Origin: Ferdinandcohnia sp047238305
Lineage (GTDB): Bacteria; Bacillota; Bacilli; Bacillales; Bacillaceae_L
Assembly (NCBI RefSeq): GCF_047238305.1
Contig: NZ_JBDFMO010000001.1
Span: 682,001 to 746,000, forward strand
DNA: 64,000 bases
Direction: 5' to 3'
A program made the position numbers and the translations under genes. This document shows positions 8,312 through 17,596 of the stretch, one piece after another. The notes beneath the pieces are model-generated. The model had not been told where the DNA came from, ran no database searches, and worked only from the letters and a program-made list of their open reading frames with translations. Positions within the stretch are counted from its first letter, which is position 1. Every line of letters starts with the position of its first letter.

Positions 8312-8551
8312 CTATTTTTTCGAAATCAAACAGAAACCCATCTAATTCAGAAACTAACCCATCAATCCCATCTTATATAGATCCACTAATTCATTTTCTT
8401 CATGCCTACTCTATCTCACATTTTTAACTGTGCCATAATGGTCGAATTGTGCATTAAAGAGTTGTTTACTATTAGCTATTATAGTTATAATTAAATAAAA
8501 TTTAACCAAAGGAAAATTTGTTTCCTAAATACAAAAGTGAGGTGGCAGAAA

Positions 8552-8800
8552 ATGCTTTTTCTTCAAATTTTCGTTGTTTTAAGCATTCTGTTGTTAGGCA
8601 GGTTGTTGTTCTATTCGTTTGTTAGAAAAGACCCTTTATACGTACTTATTCTCCGATATGGAGGATTTATTGGAATTACAGTAATTTCTCATTTTTACTT
8701 AGGGAGCTTTTGGACTTGGACTTGGATTATCGTGTTGCCGTTGATTGGGCTGTTGGTTCATTTTATTTTTATACGTATTAAAGGATTTAAATTTTTATAA
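8552..8800 (+). CDS. Small membrane protein (82 aa), possibly truncated
   Basis: Three hydrophobic segments are predicted (LFLQIFVVLSILLLGRL, then two more), with a positively charged end. The ATG at 8552 follows GAGGTGG at a good distance; the GTG at 8537 overlaps that site. After the TAA at 8798-8800 the same frame continues as PGEEYDKYRGWK to a second TAA at 8837-8839. The stop may therefore be a nonsense mutation that removed a 13-residue tail. Function unknown. Confidence 0.45.
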   Translation: MLFLQIFVVLSILLLGRLLFYSFVRKDPLYVLILRYGGFIGITVISHFYLGSFWTWTWIIVLPLIGLLVHFIFIRIKGFKFL

Positions 8801-8981
8801 CCAGGCGAAGAATATGATAAATATCGTGGCTGGAAATAATATAAAATCTGGTAAGTATCATAGTTGTAGCTTTTTGGAATCCTCTTCTAGTAGTACTTTT
8901 ATATTTTTCAGTCATAGGATCTTTCCCTAAACTAACTTGCACAAGCCAGCGTGTACATTGATACTCTTTATATGAAGCCAT
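8787..8981 (-). pseudogene. Tyrosine integrase N-terminal fragment
   Basis: The first 41 residues (MASYKEYQ, then RWLVQVSLGKDPMT, then STTRRGF) match the AP2-like arm-DNA-binding domain at the start of Tn916/ICEBs1-type and phage integrases. After GFQKATTM the similarity stops and the frame drifts. The catalytic domain is absent. The fragment points toward repeat B about 1 kb away, as expected for an integrase remnant next to its attachment site. Confidence 0.6.
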
Positions 8982-9046
8982 TAAAGGTCTTTGAGCAAGA
9001 CTTCAGCCTGAAGAGCAACTTTAGTCGATGACATTTATGTCAAAAT

Positions 9047-9065
9047 CCACCTGCTTAGAAGGTGG
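9047..9065. repeat. Short hairpin, possible IS200/IS605-type end
   Basis: CCACCT and AGGTGG flank a 7-base loop (GCTTAGA). Just upstream is a second dyad around TGACATTTATGTCA. Such paired small hairpins are found at IS200/IS605 ends, but no transposase gene is present. From 8982 to 9323 I see no gene. Confidence 0.3.
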
Positions 9066-9323
9066 TCGTTTAAGAAAATAAAAAACGGCTATTTTTGCGT
9101 TTATGTATAACGAGATTAAGTATACCTTTTTGAATGTAATATTTGGTCAGTGAATGTATTCTGAATGTAAACTATATATAAATATAGACAGGTTTGTATA
9201 AATTCCTATATAAAGGATGTTCATAAACATTACAAAATCAATGCTTATGAACCATCCATATACAATAAGTTGAACACTCTGCCTCACTTTGCTTCCCATG
9301 GTTTCGAAAACAACGCATACTTT

Positions 9324-11072
9324 TTATTGTTTAGTAGCTAATTTCCATCCTACCGTTCTACTCTGCAAATCCCAAAGTTTTTTATAAAGGCCATCCATTG
9401 CAACCAGCTCTCGATGTCTTCCTTGTTCTACTACTTTGCCTCTGTCCATCACGATGATGTTGTCTGCATTCACAACGGTTTTAAGCCTGTGGGCGATCAT
9501 AATAACCGTACGCCCTTGAATCAGGCGATTGATCGCTTTTTGCATTTCTACCTCGTTTTCCGGATCAAGGGAGGAGGTGGCCTCGTCGAGCAAAATCACC
9601 GGTGCATTTTTGAGCATAGCCCGCGCGATGGAAATACGTTGACGCTCCCCGCCGGAAAGAGTAGATCCGCCTTCTCCTACCATTGTGTCATACCCTTGCG
9701 GCAGCTTCATAATGAAATCATGGCAGCAGGCTTCCTTGGCAGCCGCCTCTATTTCCTCTTGAGTAGCGTCTTCCCGCCCATAACGGATGTTATTGCGAAT
9801 TGTATCCTGGAACAGATAGACATCCTGAAATACCATAGATATTTTTTTCATTAATTTTTCGGTATCCAGTTCGCGTTCATCCATGCCCCCGAACAGTACC
9901 TTCCCTGTCTGAGGGTCATAAAACCGCGCAATTAGTCGTAACAATGTGCTTTTCCCGCTTCCCGACGGGCCTACGATAGCGGTTAACGAATTTTCTTCCA
10001 TCCCAACAGTAACCTGATCCAATACGATATGATCGTTATAAGCGAACGTCACATTTTCAAGCCGGATATCGTGGTTTTCAGGCGGTTCCTGATTTCCCTC
10101 CATGACTGGCTCCTCCAGTAAACTTACAATACGTTTACCTGCCATGGCATCATATTTAAATGCTGGCAGGCGCATAATAGCAGCCGATAGCGGATCGAAA
10201 ATACGGGTGCCCATCAGCAAAAACACGGCAAACAGCGGTACTGTTATTTCTCCACCCAAAATGAGATAAACACCTGTAATCGTCATTAATGACAACCCTG
10301 TTTGCATGAAGGCAATGGCGACCAGGAAGAATGGGCCAAGCCCACCTTCCAACTTTATACTTTCTTTCATAAAACGATAAAAAGCTTGTTCTAACATTTT
10401 AAAATTTTCACCGCGCAAGTTATAGGCTTTGATGATTTTCATGCCATAGAGATATTCCTGTAAATTGTTAGCTTGAACGATCTTAGCTTGAGCATGACTA
10501 TTGCCGATTTTGCGTTCCAAACTGGAGACTCCCCAAAGGATAAGTATAGTTACAGGAAATCCGGCAAACATCGCCACCGCCATTCGCCAGTCCAAAAAAG
10601 TTAGTCCGGTAAAAGCGAGAATCGGTACCATTGCACCGCTTATAAGCTGCGCTACATTGGTTGTCACCGTATTTTCCAGTTGGGTAAAATCATTCATCAT
10701 CGTATGTCCCAATTCTCCAGAGCCTTTGCTCATAATAAAGCCAAGGGGAACCTTTCGAATATGTTCGGCTAGTTTCGCACGCCCTTCGGCGGAAGACTCA
10801 TAGGCGCTTCGATAGATAGAACGATATGCCATTCGCTCGCATGCAAATACTAAAACAAGGCATAATACCATGCCCTCCCACGCATACCACAGACTTTGTG
10901 TATGCAGAAATTGCTGCTCTCCACTATGGTAGGTGTAAATCACACTTACTGCTAAGGCCAGGCAACCGTAAGGGAACATGTTCGCCATATTAGCCAACAA
11001 CGTCCAAAGAATGGACTTCAACATTTTTCGGGGATTGCCCGCCGTAATATAGTACAGTTGTTTGATCATCAA
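9324..11072 (-). CDS. ABC half-transporter with fused ATPase, YbtQ/IrtB-like
   Basis: 582 residues with six membrane segments in about residues 15-305, then one ATPase domain. The ATPase has Walker A GPSGSGKST, the ABC signature LSGGERQRIS and Walker B ILLDEATSSLD. The architecture is that of exporter-fold proteins that work as siderophore or heme importers (YbtP/YbtQ, IrtA/IrtB). It overlaps the preceding gene by four bases, so it is translationally coupled and probably forms a heterodimer with the half-transporter encoded there. The direction of transport is inferred from the ECF neighbours. The region is visibly richer in G and C than its flanks, suggesting transfer. Confidence 0.8.
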   Translation of the reverse strand: MMIKQLYYITAGNPRKMLKSILWTLLANMANMFPYGCLALAVSVIYTYHSGEQQFLHTQSLWYAWEGMVLCLVLVFACERMAYRSIYRSAYESSAEGRAKLAEHIRKVPLGFIMSKGSGELGHTMMNDFTQLENTVTTNVAQLISGAMVPILAFTGLTFLDWRMAVAMFAGFPVTILILWGVSSLERKIGNSHAQAKIVQANNLQEYLYGMKIIKAYNLRGENFKMLEQAFYRFMKESIKLEGGLGPFFLVAIAFMQTGLSLMTITGVYLILGGEITVPLFAVFLLMGTRIFDPLSAAIMRLPAFKYDAMAGKRIVSLLEEPVMEGNQEPPENHDIRLENVTFAYNDHIVLDQVTVGMEENSLTAIVGPSGSGKSTLLRLIARFYDPQTGKVLFGGMDERELDTEKLMKKISMVFQDVYLFQDTIRNNIRYGREDATQEEIEAAAKEACCHDFIMKLPQGYDTMVGEGGSTLSGGERQRISIARAMLKNAPVILLDEATSSLDPENEVEMQKAINRLIQGRTVIMIAHRLKTVVNADNIIVMDRGKVVEQGRHRELVAMDGLYKKLWDLQSRTVGWKLATKQ

Positions 11073-14000
11073 TCGGACGCCACCCTTTCCTGCAATCGAT
11101 CAATATTCCATTCCGCGGAAAGCGTATAAGCATCCCACATGCTTTTGTATAAACCACCACGGGACAACAGTTCGTAATGGGTCCCTTTATCATCGACTTG
11201 CCCTCCATTCAATACAACGATCTGGTTGGCCTCACGGATGGTGGTCAAGCGGTGCGCTATGATCAGCACCGTCTTGCTCTTGATCAGTTCCTGCAGAGCA
11301 AGTTGCATATGAAATTCGTTTTCCGGATCCGCGTAAGCGGTCGCTTCATCCAACACAAGAATAGGTGCGTTTTTTAGAATGGCCCTTGCTACAGAAACCC
11401 TCTGTTCCTCTCCTCCCGAAAGATACACGCCACTTTCACCGATTTTTGTATCATAGCCCCTTGGCAGATCTTGGATAAACTCGTGACACTGAGCCGCCTT
11501 GGCTGCCGCATAGACTTCCTCCTTTGTAGCTGAAGGTCTACCCACGGCAATATTATTGTAGATGGAATCTGAAAACAGGAAAGTATCCTGAAACACGAAA
11601 GATAAAGTATCCATAAGGTCATTTGTTTTCATCTTCCTGATATCTACACCCCCAATGGTGATCCTTCCTTTGTGCACGTCCCAAAATCGGGGAATTAACT
11701 GGGCGATGGTAGATTTTCCAGAACCGGACGGACCCACCAAGGCGGTAATCTCTCCTTGTGCCGCAGTAAAACTGATGCCTTGCAACACCTCTTCACCTTG
11801 GTTGCTGTAAGAAAAGGAGACATTGTGGAACTGAACATCATAGGCAGACGGCGTAAGACAAGTTTCCGGCTCTTTTATAACCGCTTCTGCGAATATCCCG
11901 TCAATCCGCCTAACACTTTCGACAATTACATTAAAGGTGGATGCAAAACTGTTAAGCTTAAAGACTGGCGTAGAGATACCCGGTGCCAACACGAGGAAAA
12001 ACATCAGTGTTGCCGCAAATGCTACATTCTTGGGATCTCCGCTTATAAATAACATTCCTACCGGCAAGATAAAGGTTCCTAGCGATAGCAGAATGACTTT
12101 ATAAAAAACATAGCCGTTTTGAAAATTATCGGTATACTTGACACTGAAGTCACGATAGAGAAGCATGTCTTGATGGAATTTCCGAAAAGAACGAACCGTC
12201 TGCCCAAAGACTTTAATAGAAGGCATGCCCCGTATATACTGGATGGAAGAGGAATTGATATTTTCTAGCGCATCAAAATATTCCTTCATCCCCTCTTTCG
12301 CTTTTTTTCCAGCCATCATGGAGTATTGAAAGCCAAATCCGATCAGAATGGGGATGATGCATGCCAAAGCAAGCCAAACATTGAATGAGAACATAGCTAT
12401 TGCCATTGCGGTACTCATGACTAGCGTATTGATCAAATCGGGCAATTGGTGAGCAATAAACAGCTCAATCTTTTCCACATCATGTTCCACGATTTTTTTT
12501 ATTTTTCCTGTGGCATTTTTATTAAAGTAGCCAAGCGGTAGGGCACCAACGTGATCCGATAGTTTCTTCCTGATCCCATACAGGATACGAAATGCGGCTA
12601 TGTGCGAGCACATTCCCCCTACATACAGAAAGAAATACCCGAACACCATTCCGCCGGCTCCCCATAAAGCCCATCGGATGACATACGCCCCATCCACTGC
12701 TGAAAGATCCGATGCATGCTTCAATAATTCAGCCATCACAACATATACAGAGAAATACGGTACCAACATTAAAAATACGCTTAGCGTAGACAGTATTCCC
12801 GACCACACAAGAAGTGACTTCTTTTCACCCGCAAGCTCCAGAAGTCTGGAAATACCTGCCTTCTTGTTATTTTTCAATGTTTCTCTCCTCTCAGCGGTTT
12901 CCTTTTTCAGCTCTTTTATTTGATCGCATGCAAGATAGGAAAGAATACGGTCATGTGTGATGATGATGATTGTTTTCCCTGCTCGCGCAAGCTTTTTCAC
13001 CCATACGGCAACGTTAAGAACTCCGTCACCGTCGAGTCCGCTGGTTGGTTCATCCAGTACGATCAGTTCAGCATCTGAGCAGTAGGCCGCGGCTAGAGTG
13101 ACCCGCTGCTTCTCCCCGCCAGACAGTGAGGCGGGGTGCCGATCCCAAAGGTCCTTCAAACCAAATGCCTCCATCGCTTCATACGCCTTTATGCGAAGCG
13201 CATCATCTAGATGTCTGCCCAAAACCATTTCATTTCCTACGCTATCTGCATAGAGCTGGTAGTCCGCATCCTGCATGACAAAATAGCTGGAGGCGCGCCT
13301 TCGCCCGGCTGATAAGGAACTTCCTTCGCCGCAGATTGTTCCCTCATGCTGATTAAGTAGACCGCATAGAATTTTGCACAACGTCGTCTTACCCGCGCCA
13401 TTGTCTCCTGTAAGTGCAGTAACACTTCCCTTCGGGAGTGAGATGTCTACATCCTTAATCCCGTCACTGTTTCTTTTGTAATGGTAACTTAATTTCTTAC
13501 CTTCCAGTGCAAGCTCAGTCACGGGTACTTCATCTAATTTGCGCGCGGATGCAATATTTATCATATCCGGATGACGCAAGCCGTATGGACGAACATCTTC
13601 ATAGGTAAGCCAGGAAAATTCATCCTTAGTCCATGTCTGAACAATTTCGCCTTTGTCCATGCACACAAACGAATCGGCAACGGGCAATAACGAATGAATT
13701 CTATGTTCGCTAATGAGCAGTGTCGTACCGGTTTGTTTAAGCTTTGCCAACATTTCAATCAAGATTTGTGTCGCTTCATGATCCAGATTCGCTGTGGGCT
13801 CATCCAATATCAAAAGCGGCGGCGAAAGGATAGACGCGGCGGCGATAGCTACACGCTGCTTCTGCCCGCTAGATAACCGGTTAAGAGATCGATCGAGCAA
13901 GTGGGCAACACCGAGCAAATTCGCCTGCTTCTCAACCCCGTGAATAATCTCATCCGGGGGAAGCCCGAGATTTTCAGCTGAAAACGCCAATTCGTCGCGC

Positions 14001-14335
14001 ACATTTTCCATGAAAAACTGGCTTCGCGGATCTTGAAACACGACCCCAAGCAGTCTCGTACGTTCCTCCGGCGTTAAGTCAGCAGGAACTAATCCTCCAA
14101 TCTTCACCTTACCGGTAAGACTCCCGCTATAAAAACTTGGGGCAAGCCCGCTTACAAGACGTAAAATCGTACTTTTCCCGGAACCGGAACGACCACATAG
14201 CACAACACACTCTCCGGTTCTTACCGTCAATTCGATATTGTTTACGCCGGTGTCGCTTTTGAAACCTCCGTCCCCATCTCCATAGCGGAAGGTAACACCA
14301 TTCAGTTCAATCATATAATAGCCCCTCCCACCCAA
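11069..14335 (-). CDS. Fusion: double ECF ATPase joined to a YbtP/IrtA-like ABC half-transporter
   Basis: The 1088-residue frame holds three ATPase domains. NBD1 has GRSGSGKST, LSSGQKQRV and LILDEPTANLD. NBD2 has GDNGAGKTT, LSGGEKQRV and LDEPTSGLD. These form an EcfA-EcfA tandem of about 485 residues. A six-helix membrane domain follows (about residues 505-790), then NBD3 with GPSGSGKST and LSGGEEQRVS. NBD3 has the unusual D-loop ATAYADPENE, as in YbtP-type siderophore importers. At 12877 a TTG follows GAGAGGAGAG and would start a normal 602-residue half-transporter. The ancestral state was therefore probably two genes, and the stop between them has been lost or shifted out of frame. Both a read-through fusion and an internal start product are possible. 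Confidence 0.8.
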   Translation of the reverse strand: MGGRGYYMIELNGVTFRYGDGDGGFKSDTGVNNIELTVRTGECVVLCGRSGSGKSTILRLVSGLAPSFYSGSLTGKVKIGGLVPADLTPEERTRLLGVVFQDPRSQFFMENVRDELAFSAENLGLPPDEIIHGVEKQANLLGVAHLLDRSLNRLSSGQKQRVAIAAASILSPPLLILDEPTANLDHEATQILIEMLAKLKQTGTTLLISEHRIHSLLPVADSFVCMDKGEIVQTWTKDEFSWLTYEDVRPYGLRHPDMINIASARKLDEVPVTELALEGKKLSYHYKRNSDGIKDVDISLPKGSVTALTGDNGAGKTTLCKILCGLLNQHEGTICGEGSSLSAGRRRASSYFVMQDADYQLYADSVGNEMVLGRHLDDALRIKAYEAMEAFGLKDLWDRHPASLSGGEKQRVTLAAAYCSDAELIVLDEPTSGLDGDGVLNVAVWVKKLARAGKTIIIITHDRILSYLACDQIKELKKETAERRETLKNNKKAGISRLLELAGEKKSLLVWSGILSTLSVFLMLVPYFSVYVVMAELLKHASDLSAVDGAYVIRWALWGAGGMVFGYFFLYVGGMCSHIAAFRILYGIRKKLSDHVGALPLGYFNKNATGKIKKIVEHDVEKIELFIAHQLPDLINTLVMSTAMAIAMFSFNVWLALACIIPILIGFGFQYSMMAGKKAKEGMKEYFDALENINSSSIQYIRGMPSIKVFGQTVRSFRKFHQDMLLYRDFSVKYTDNFQNGYVFYKVILLSLGTFILPVGMLFISGDPKNVAFAATLMFFLVLAPGISTPVFKLNSFASTFNVIVESVRRIDGIFAEAVIKEPETCLTPSAYDVQFHNVSFSYSNQGEEVLQGISFTAAQGEITALVGPSGSGKSTIAQLIPRFWDVHKGRITIGGVDIRKMKTNDLMDTLSFVFQDTFLFSDSIYNNIAVGRPSATKEEVYAAAKAAQCHEFIQDLPRGYDTKIGESGVYLSGGEEQRVSVARAILKNAPILVLDEATAYADPENEFHMQLALQELIKSKTVLIIAHRLTTIREANQIVVLNGGQVDDKGTHYELLSRGGLYKSMWDAYTLSAEWNIDRLQERVASD
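12875..12892 (-). promoter_or_regulatory. Internal ribosome site and TTG start inside the fused gene
   Basis: GAGAGGAGAG is followed five bases later by TTG AAA AAT AAC. The site would start the half-transporter part (11069-12877) independently. In the +1 frame a TGA overlaps this site, which is where the upstream ATPase gene would normally end. Confidence 0.5.
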
Positions 14336-14991
14336 TAAATCGCTACGCTTAACAAAGCGAATCCCCCTACCGCCATGCTGTCGACAGCTTTAAATCCTAC
14401 AGGGTGGATCGAGGTTCTGCGGCGGCTGCACTCAATCCCCCTTAGCTCTGCAGAAGAGGCAAGCTCCGATGACAATTTCAGGCACCGGACGATGAGTGGC
14501 ATAAAGAAACACTCATACGCCATAGCCGGATGTCGTATGACGCTATACCAGTGTGGGAAAATACCTCTGGCCCGAATGCCGTCCCGAATTGCTATCACTT
14601 CGAGAAAAATAACAGGGAAGAAACGGATCAAGATGCAAATCATGATCAAAACTGGTTTAGGTACGTACGCTCTTTCAAACGCGCACATGATACTGCTGGG
14701 AGAGGAATGCATGAGTGCCGCTCCAATCATGATCATCGGCATCATTCGCGCGAATGTATAAAAGATGATAATCAACGTTCCCGTCATGTTAGGCAAAATA
14801 GAAATAATCGCCATAAATGCCGAGTAAGTTAGGACAAAATAAACCGTGTGCCTGATCCGTTTATGACATAACAAATACAAAGCGCTTACAACGACCATCA
14901 AATGTACTTCCAACGGGCTGCTCACAAGCATTGATAGAATACTTGCCAAAATCAATATAACCAAATGTGTCCTTGGATCCAGTTTTGTCAT
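14311..14991 (-). CDS. ecfT: ECF transporter transmembrane subunit (EcfT)
   Basis: 226 residues from the ATG at 14991, with four to six hydrophobic segments and the family motif region ending in a RARGI-type coupling helix (IRDGIRARGIF) and SAELRGIE. These short motifs contact the two ECF ATPases. The start overlaps the S-component stop in an ATGA arrangement. The longer upstream frame is the shadow of that gene. The 3' end overlaps the start of the ATPase gene by about 25 bases. It links the S component to the double ATPase in the membrane. Confidence 0.85.
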   Translation of the reverse strand: MTKLDPRTHLVILILASILSMLVSSPLEVHLMVVVSALYLLCHKRIRHTVYFVLTYSAFMAIISILPNMTGTLIIIFYTFARMMPMIMIGAALMHSSPSSIMCAFERAYVPKPVLIMICILIRFFPVIFLEVIAIRDGIRARGIFPHWYSVIRHPAMAYECFFMPLIVRCLKLSSELASSAELRGIECSRRRTSIHPVGFKAVDSMAVGGFALLSVAIYWVGGAII

Positions 14992-15623
14992 ACCAACTTT
15001 GCCTTTTTCACATGCTTTCTTAGCAATAGATGTCCAATGAAAGAACCGGCAACCGCCCCTAGAACAGTGATGATGCAAATGATTAAAAACCAGCTGGGCG
15101 ATCCATAGTAATGCAACAGATCATCTAGCTGTACCTGTGAATAACTTTGCTCCAATGTGGCCACATATTGTTCCCTGAAAAAGACAAGCGGTACGACACC
15201 GCAAAGGCAGTAGCCGACATTATAAATACTATAGCCGATGGCATTTCGGAACGTGTTTTTATAGGCGTCCTTCCCCCACATGATCAGTTCACAAAGGATA
15301 CCTATAGCCGCCATCGTAATCAGATAATATAAAAAACCAAAAGCTAAAAAAAACAAGCCAAGAATGATCGAAGAAAAGAGTAAGATCCCCTTCTTGTTGA
15401 TTTTATTGGACATGACCATGTAAATGGGAGCGTTGACAAGTGCAGCGATTCCTCCGCCAATCAAGAAAGAGAACGTGTTCGTAAGTGAAGTGATGATGGT
15501 AAGGATAACAAGCATCACCACATTGAAAATAGCTAAAGTGATATAATCTCTCATTTCCCACTTATTGTTAGATTCTTTATTTATATGTTCATTGTTGATT
15601 GCTTTATTTTGTACTTGCATCAT
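14988..15623 (-). CDS. ECF transporter substrate-binding (S) component, MptD-like
   Basis: 211 residues. A polar N-terminus of about 30 residues is followed by six hydrophobic segments. The arrangement resembles the MptD family of putative S components, which sit beside EcfT, EcfA and paired ABC half-transporters. The ligand cannot be read from sequence. A metal chelate or siderophore is inferred from the IrtA/YbtP-like partners and the DtxR-type regulator. It is the first gene of a five-function operon; the start ATG follows GAGGAG. Confidence 0.75.
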   Translation of the reverse strand: MMQVQNKAINNEHINKESNNKWEMRDYITLAIFNVVMLVILTIITSLTNTFSFLIGGGIAALVNAPIYMVMSNKINKKGILLFSSIILGLFFLAFGFLYYLITMAAIGILCELIMWGKDAYKNTFRNAIGYSIYNVGYCLCGVVPLVFFREQYVATLEQSYSQVQLDDLLHYYGSPSWFLIICIITVLGAVAGSFIGHLLLRKHVKKAKLV

Positions 15624-15737
15624 TATTTCTCCTCACTATATGAATTTTTTATAAACTCTTTAGAAAATTTCGCCTTCGATGAAGGGAATTTTACGAAAGC
15701 GTTCATTTCTTTCTAAGAAGCCTTACCCACTAGAATA

Positions 15738-15789
15738 CAAACTTTATTGCGAATGCCTTAGTTGCACTTATGCAGCGGAATAAAGTTTG
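15738..15789. promoter_or_regulatory. Long inverted repeat upstream of the ECF operon
   Basis: CAAACTTTATT (15738-15748) and AATAAAGTTTG (15779-15789) are perfect complements separated by 30 bases. The pair lies 115-166 bases before the S-component start. It could be two half-sites for the AraC regulator or a leader hairpin. Confidence 0.4.
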
Positions 15790-15862
15790 ATAGTTTCTTA
15801 CCTACAAAAAAACAAGCAAAATAACCGATTCCCTACCATTCCACCTTCTCTTTGTACCCCCT

Positions 15863-15918
15863 TTGTTTTTCATACAATATTTGTTATACTACCTACAAAG
15901 TTAGAACACTCTAACTTT
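15863..15918 (+). promoter_or_regulatory. Promoter and palindromic operator upstream of the AraC gene
   Basis: TTGTTT, a 16-base gap, then TATACT gives a plausible sigma-A promoter toward araC. Seven bases later AAAGTTAGA-ACAC-TCTAACTTT (15897-15918) is a perfect 22-base palindrome over the expected start of transcription, a position typical for a repressor. Its GTTAG/CTAAC half-sites recall the DtxR/IdeR box, but the spacing is wider. Confidence 0.5.
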
Positions 15919-16023
15919 AACACTCCATCAAATTCATAAACAATAGTATCAAAGCACTTTTGTCTTCAAGCGGCACATGATTTATCTTTCACCGTCACTA
16001 AATGTAGAAAGGAGCGTGTAATC

Positions 16024-17019
16024 GTGCACCCGGAGCGTCCATTTACAATTGAAAGTGAGTATACGGCCTATCTAGAAATGATTGGTTTTTTCGTTGATTC
16101 TCAATTTCATACAAAGCCCGGCGTTCTCTTTTCCCTTGATCCATCCATAGGAGAAGGAACGGTATGGGTTTACGCCAAAACAGGTCATTTTTTTATTCAA
16201 GCCATGGATTTTTGCTTTTACGAAGCCGTTCCGTTCGAATACCCGCAATTCGACTTTATCAGTTTCGGATATTATGAGACCCCGCTCTATGCGGATAAGC
16301 AGGCGGTCTTCAACTCCCCATATCTATTAGGGTATAGAAGTCATGCGAAAGTTTTTAAAAGCATCATTCCAAAGCAAGAAGCTGTGCGTAACATATGTAT
16401 TGTTCTCTCTCCAACTTATTATGAACACTACTTAAGTAAAATCTTTCCGGATGAATACAAGGAAATTGTGACTGCGCTTGAGCATCATAACGGGTTGCTC
16501 CATATCCCTGAGCTTATCTTACTTCTCAAACAAATCATGAATTTTACTGGGAGCAATGCTGCAGGAAGAATTTATTACGAAAGTAAGGTAGCTGAGATGC
16601 TGGCACTTATCGTAAACCACAGCCATCATCCAGGGACACAGAAAACCCTACTTACAGAACAGGATCAAGTCGGGGTTACCGCTGTCGTCAACTATATTGA
16701 TAATCAATATGGTGACTTCCGTATCCAAATTGAGCAGCTGGCGAAATTAGCCTGTATGTCTCCAAGCAAACTGAAATATTCCTTTAAAGATGCGTACAAT
16801 TGCACGATTTCCGAATACATGTGTAAAAAGAGAATACAAGAAGCCAAGCACGCGCTTGAACATTCGCAAATTAGCATTGGAGAACTTGCCCGAAAACTAG
16901 GTTACAAAAAAACACGTAGCTTTTCAGACTTTTTCCGAAAGCATATCGGATTGCTCCCAAACCAATACCGAAAACTAGCTCAAGGAAAAATACATTCAGG
17001 GGAAATCAAATTAATATGA
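16024..17019 (+). CDS. AraC-family transcription regulator
   Basis: 331 residues. The N-terminal two thirds are an unrecognised sensor domain. The last about 100 residues hold two helix-turn-helix motifs, one around LAKLACMSPSKLKYSFK and one around IGELARKLGYKKTRSFSDFF, then the family end HIGLLPNQYRK. It is divergent from the uptake operon, as YbtA-type regulators are from siderophore uptake genes. It probably activates that operon when the ligand is bound. The start is the GTG behind AAAGGAG. Its last codons overlap the start of a decayed dtxR copy. Confidence 0.82.
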   Translation: MHPERPFTIESEYTAYLEMIGFFVDSQFHTKPGVLFSLDPSIGEGTVWVYAKTGHFFIQAMDFCFYEAVPFEYPQFDFISFGYYETPLYADKQAVFNSPYLLGYRSHAKVFKSIIPKQEAVRNICIVLSPTYYEHYLSKIFPDEYKEIVTALEHHNGLLHIPELILLLKQIMNFTGSNAAGRIYYESKVAEMLALIVNHSHHPGTQKTLLTEQDQVGVTAVVNYIDNQYGDFRIQIEQLAKLACMSPSKLKYSFKDAYNCTISEYMCKKRIQEAKHALEHSQISIGELARKLGYKKTRSFSDFFRKHIGLLPNQYRKLAQGKIHSGEIKLI

Positions 17020-17200
17020 AGCTGAATTCAGCTTTAGGGGATGATTAGCAAGTCATTTTCCTTTTGTAGAAGTTAGAGGCCTTCACTTCACAGATATCAC
17101 TGAGAAAGTCAAGGGATTGAGGGAAAGTGCAAATCAGGTGATAGCAATATTTTTTAATTTGGACTTGTTCGCAATGAATGTTATAGGGAAATTTCTACAA
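17016..17200 (+). pseudogene. Decayed copy of the DtxR-type regulator gene
   Basis: This stretch aligns over most of its length with 17812-18000. Both begin ATATGAAGCT, both hold ATTTTCCTTTTGT, and the later blocks AATTTGGACTTGTTC and AATGAATGTTA/AATGAACGTTA match. It has stops, substitutions and a deletion. Its ATG overlaps the araC stop, as in an ATGA-coupled pair. It shows that an araC-dtxR unit was duplicated. Confidence 0.6.
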
Positions 17201-17251
17201 ATATGCCCTTTGTTTAAGTAAACTGTTAATACGAGGAGTCTGAGTTTATAA

Positions 17252-17596
17252 ATGATAAAGGTTATATTTAATGGTCCGGATGATATGGTGAAAGAAGTGA
17301 ATATCCAGAGTGGACATACAATTTTACGTGCAGCAAAACAGGGTCGAGTAGCGTTGAGACACAAATGTGGCGGTAGAGCCTCTTGTACAACATGTAAAGT
17401 TTTTATCGAAAATCAGGAAGGCGTATCTAGTGTGGTTGATATAGAAAGATACAAACTAGGTGAAGATAGTATCTCTGAAGGTATGCGGCTCAGTTGTCAG
17501 ACAAAGGTATATGCTACAACATCTGTTAATATACCTGAGGATCCATATAAAGCAAGGATACGCAAATTACTTGAACAGCAAAGAGGTCATCTGTAA
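17252..17596 (+). CDS. 2Fe-2S ferredoxin
   Basis: 114 residues with a plant/adrenodoxin-type beta-grasp fold. The cluster ligands are Cys39, Cys45, Cys48 and Cys82 (C-x5-C-x2-C, then a distal Cys in RLSCQTKV). It is a soluble electron carrier. Between two regulators of a presumed iron-uptake locus it could reduce an imported ferric chelate, but this is inference. The C-terminal tail (KARIRKLLEQQRG) is basic. The ATG is 13 bases after GAGGAG, a loose spacing. Confidence 0.85.
   Translation: MIKVIFNGPDDMVKEVNIQSGHTILRAAKQGRVALRHKCGGRASCTTCKVFIENQEGVSSVVDIERYKLGEDSISEGMRLSCQTKVYATTSVNIPEDPYKARIRKLLEQQRGHL

Noticed and set aside
14375..14832. Plus-strand frames opposite ecfT
   Set aside because: Antisense shadows in a GC-richer region; no start signals.
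14992..15078. 29-residue extension at the EcfT N-terminus
   Set aside because: It is the S-component reading in another frame; the ATGA overlap at 14988-14991 is the natural start.
17134..17364. Minus-strand frame over the decayed dtxR copy and ferredoxin
   Set aside because: Opposite strand to both; explained by the AT-rich remnant.
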